From: Bacillota bacterium
GTDB lineage: Bacteria > Bacillota > Bacilli > Alicyclobacillales > SLC66
Direction: 5' to 3'
Length of the DNA stretch: 8,157 nucleotides
Assembly (NCBI GenBank): GCA_021846145.1
Contig: JAJZCJ010000138.1
Location: 1 to 8,157 of the forward strand
Positions 5,642 through 8,157 of the stretch are shown here, piece after piece; positions within the stretch are counted from its first letter, which is position 1, and every line of letters starts with the position of its first letter. The position numbers were made by a program, and so were the translations under genes. The notes beneath the pieces are model-generated. The model did no database searches. It saw nothing but the letters and a program-made list of their open reading frames with translations, and was not told the origin of the DNA.

Positions 5642-7669
5642 ATGGGCAACAAATTGCTGCTGTGGATACTTTTGGCTGTGTTTTTTATCTCCGTACAGGA
5701 TGTTGGGTATATGGGGGATACTCGCCCCGCCATTGTGTTTATTGGCATCGTTCTGTTTGTGAGTTACTTGCCACGTGTGGCCTGGCGTGTGATTGCGCTG
5801 ATGTTAGCCATGCTGATCCTGCTCAAATGGCAATTTTATCACGCGATTCCTTGGACTCATCCAGTGGAATTTGTCGTTGCTTTGGTGAATGATTTCCGTG
5901 TGTCTGTGATGGCACTCATTCATGGTCAATTTCGACAAATGAGCAGCAGCATCCGAACACTTGTATTTTATGGGGTGATCGTGTATGGCACTTGGTTTAT
6001 GGAAGATAGCCTAGAGCGACCATGGTGGTTTTTCTTCGTTTTATTTTCTGGGGAATGGATACTATATCTCGAATCACTGCTGTATAAAGCAAAGCTGGAC
6101 TGGGCCTTGGCCGCTTTCATGTTCGTCGGGTTATTGTTATTGTCGTACGCCCATGCGCAGCGCATGGTAGGTGGCACAATGAAAGGTCGTTGGCGCGAAT
6201 GGGCGCGTCAGTTTTTATGGCCGGCGCTGTTGTCACTGGTTGTCGTCGCGTTTAGCATGCTTGTACCTTGGGCCAAAACGAATACCAAACAGGTGCCGTC
6301 TGTCCCTACTGCCAGTCATTACAATGCACACAATAACAATCTTGGTGGCCCGTTTGTAGGCACCACCAATGTGCTTTTAAAGGTGTTTGCAAATTCTCCA
6401 TCCTATTATCGTGGGGAAGTGCTAAATACCTATACGGGGACGGGGTGGCAAAGTGGTCTGACGTCAACGGTTCCTTTGTCGTCTGGTCACACCATCCCCA
6501 CTTCCATTTTGCAACAGGCAGGGCTTACATACCCACAGAAATTCGCAATACAAACCATGCGTGTTCAGGTGGTGCATGGTAGCTATCCTGTCTTGTTTAC
6601 AGGGTATCTGCCAGAAAAAGTAACGGTGATTACAGGTAGTAAGCAGTTGCGTGTCAATAGCAATACTGCCCAGATCTCAGGTCACCCCTTGCTGCCTGGG
6701 GATGAATATGTAAGCTCCTATCGTTCCCCGCAAATGTCCGCGCGCTTGTTAATGGGCATTCAAGATGGGAACCAGGGATATGCGTTTGCCCAAGACTTAC
6801 AGTTGCCGGCAAGTCTTCCTGCACGCGATGTTCAATTGGCCCGTTCGATTACCGCGAATCAGCCAAGCACGTATGGCAAAGTTCAGGCAATCATTCGGTA
6901 TTTAGATACGCACGAGCGGTACCAAACGAGCAATATTCCCTACCTTAAACCAGGCCAAGATTTTGTCGATCAGTTTCTATTTGTGACTCATCGTGGGTAT
7001 TGTGATCATTTTTCCAGTTCCCTCGCCGTGTTGGCGCGTGCAGTGGGTATTCCTTCGCGATGGGTCAGGGGATTTATCAGCGTGCCGCCAAGTGCCACTT
7101 ACCAAGGAACTGGTGAAGAATTTTTGCTGCGCGGCATTGATGCCCATTCCTGGGTGGAAATCTGGATGGCAGGGGTAGGGTGGGTGCCTTTTGAGGCGAC
7201 CCCGTCCTTTTCGCTGCCGCAGCCACAATCAAAATCAGTAGGCACAGCGTTGCCAAAAGTCAAATTGTCACAACCGCAGCCTGTCATCTCCGCTTCGTTT
7301 GCTTCGTTCATGAGTGGGAGGGTATCCGTGCTCATTACGGTGATCGGTCTGTTGGTCATGCTTTTGGTGGTGTGGCTGATTATGCTTCGCATGTTGCGAA
7401 ATCGCAAACGGAAAAAGTCAGAAGATGCTGCTATCTCGCGTTTGTTATTACAATTTTTACGTCTGATTGGCGGTCGCAAAGCGCACGAAACACTGCGAGA
7501 AACGGCACAAAGAATTGGCGCATCCTCGGGCGGTCATGATATGATCGAATTTATTGAATGGTACGAGCGATTTCGTTATGGGGGTCACGTGGTGTCCTTG
7601 AAATTTGGCGAAAAGCTGCTCGCGGGGTTGCGAACGCGTATGCGTAAACGTCACCGCGATTCGGAATGA
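5642..7669 (+). CDS. yebA: Membrane transglutaminase-like protein with DUF4129-type tail (YebA/TgpA-like)
   Basis: About 675 residues. The N-terminal 210 residues hold a run of hydrophobic helices (roughly 5-20, 29-44, 47-63, 74-92, 105-120, 128-148, 155-172 and 190-210). An outer-face region (about 215-555) contains the transglutaminase-like core: GYCDHFSSSLAVLARAVGIP with nucleophile Cys 454, then IDAHSWVEIW with His 502, and WVPFEATP with Glu 518 where the classical triad has Asp. A last membrane helix (about 560-585) is followed by a basic stretch and a cytosolic segment ending FIEWYERFRYGG, like DUF4129. This is the TgpA/YebA layout. Its substrate and whether it cross-links or cleaves peptides are unknown; a cell-envelope role is inferred. 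ATG at 5642 is 9 nt from AAGGG (5628-5632); GTG at 5639, one codon earlier, is equally possible. It begins 3 nt after the yeaD stop and 21 nt precede guaA. Confidence 0.92.
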   Translation: MGNKLLLWILLAVFFISVQDVGYMGDTRPAIVFIGIVLFVSYLPRVAWRVIALMLAMLILLKWQFYHAIPWTHPVEFVVALVNDFRVSVMALIHGQFRQMSSSIRTLVFYGVIVYGTWFMEDSLERPWWFFFVLFSGEWILYLESLLYKAKLDWALAAFMFVGLLLLSYAHAQRMVGGTMKGRWREWARQFLWPALLSLVVVAFSMLVPWAKTNTKQVPSVPTASHYNAHNNNLGGPFVGTTNVLLKVFANSPSYYRGEVLNTYTGTGWQSGLTSTVPLSSGHTIPTSILQQAGLTYPQKFAIQTMRVQVVHGSYPVLFTGYLPEKVTVITGSKQLRVNSNTAQISGHPLLPGDEYVSSYRSPQMSARLLMGIQDGNQGYAFAQDLQLPASLPARDVQLARSITANQPSTYGKVQAIIRYLDTHERYQTSNIPYLKPGQDFVDQFLFVTHRGYCDHFSSSLAVLARAVGIPSRWVRGFISVPPSATYQGTGEEFLLRGIDAHSWVEIWMAGVGWVPFEATPSFSLPQPQSKSVGTALPKVKLSQPQPVISASFASFMSGRVSVLITVIGLLVMLLVVWLIMLRMLRNRKRKKSEDAAISRLLLQFLRLIGGRKAHETLRETAQRIGASSGGHDMIEFIEWYERFRYGGHVVSLKFGEKLLAGLRTRMRKRHRDSE

Positions 7670-7690
7670 TGAGGAAAGTAAGGTGATAAT

Positions 7691-8157
7691 GTGAAAAATG
7701 AGTTTGATAAAGTGGTAGTTCTTGATTTTGGTGGCCAATACAATCAACTAATTGCTAGGCGGATCAGAGATATGCACGTCTATTCAGAGTTACTTCCGCA
7801 TGATGTGTCGGTGGTCACGCTGCGTGAAATGAACTTGCGGGGTATTGTGTTTTCTGGGGGACCGCGCAGTGTTTATGGGGAAGATGCACCAACGATTGAT
7901 CCAGCCATTTATGATCTTGGCATACCTATTCTGGGCATTTGTTATGGCATGCAATTGATGGCTCGTGATTTTCAGGCACAAGTGGATCGTGCGGTCGCTC
8001 GCGAGTATGGACTGGCAAGCATGGTGGTGCGATCAGATTTGCCGTTATTTAAAGGTACCCCCCAAGAGCAACGCGTCTGGATGAGCCACAGCGATGTGGT
8101 GACGGCAGTGCCCTCAGGGTTCATGCTAGATGCCAGAACGCAGAGTGCGACGGTGGC
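7691..8157 (+). CDS. guaA: GMP synthase (glutamine-hydrolysing), N-terminal part
   Basis: The gene runs off the right edge; 155 codons of a protein normally around 510 residues are present. They cover most of the class I glutamine amidotransferase domain: [20 protein letters not shown] at residues 8-27, the oxyanion-loop [10 protein letters not shown] (54-63), and the nucleophile elbow [10 protein letters not shown] (82-91) with catalytic Cys 84. WMSHSDVV follows at 130-137. The His/Glu of the triad and the ATP-pyrophosphatase domain lie beyond the window. The enzyme converts XMP to GMP with ATP and glutamine, the last step of guanine nucleotide synthesis. The start is GTG at 7691, with AAGGTG (7680-7685) just upstream; nearby ATGs are out of frame and hit stops at once. 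It follows yebA by 21 nt with no terminator between, so it is probably read through from the yeaC operon, as in B. subtilis. No purine riboswitch is seen directly upstream. Confidence 0.96.
   Translation, partial: MKNEFDKVVVLDFGGQYNQLIARRIRDMHVYSELLPHDVSVVTLREMNLRGIVFSGGPRSVYGEDAPTIDPAIYDLGIPILGICYGMQLMARDFQAQVDRAVAREYGLASMVVRSDLPLFKGTPQEQRVWMSHSDVVTAVPSGFMLDARTQSATV

Noticed and set aside
7670..7690. Purine riboswitch or separate promoter for guaA
   Set aside because: Only 21 nt separate the genes, too little for an aptamer, and no riboswitch-like or -35/-10 pattern stood out.
7457..7747. Minus-strand open frame of 96 codons spanning the yebA-guaA junction
   Set aside because: It is antisense to two recognised genes and its translation resembles no protein family.

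Overview
The window looks like a chromosomal segment from a Gram-positive Bacilli-type bacterium. The main evidence is the gene order on the right: MoxR ATPase, DUF58 protein, membrane transglutaminase, guaA. This is the yeaC-yeaD-yebA-guaA order known from Bacillus subtilis. Strong AGGAGG-type ribosome binding sites, frequent GTG starts and moderate base composition fit that. The sulfide:quinone oxidoreductase, DsrE-like and TusA-like genes next door suggest a lineage that handles reduced sulfur, perhaps an acidophilic Alicyclobacillus-like organism. That last placement is inference from gene content only.

Left edge (2-706, + strand): the 3' part of a glycoside hydrolase family 28 (polygalacturonase-like) gene. 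It ends at a bidirectional terminator hairpin (714-750) shared with the convergent cluster to its right.

Left-centre (768-3200, - strand): a compact four-gene operon read from 3200 down to 768, in the order DsrE-like protein, TusA-like sulfur carrier, sulfide:quinone oxidoreductase (SQR), DUF1641 protein. Gaps are 12, 38 and 16 nt. A reasonable reading is that SQR oxidises sulfide at the membrane, passing electrons to quinone, and that the two cysteine-bearing carrier proteins accept and relay the sulfane sulfur. DUF1641 would be an accessory protein of unknown role. No Hdr-like, lipoate-binding, rhodanese or persulfide dioxygenase gene lies inside the window.

Centre (3201-3485): a 285-nt AT-rich divergent intergenic region with no gene. 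It holds weak promoter candidates for both directions and several inverted repeats that could be operators.

Right (3486 to the end, + strand): moxR/yeaC, yeaD, yebA and the 5' part of guaA. Gaps are 2, 3 and 21 nt, so this is very likely one transcription unit with translational coupling. The first three genes form the widespread MoxR-DUF58-transglutaminase membrane module, of poorly defined function, probably envelope-associated. guaA encodes the GMP synthase of purine synthesis and runs off the window edge. No tRNA, rRNA, CRISPR array or mobile element was seen.
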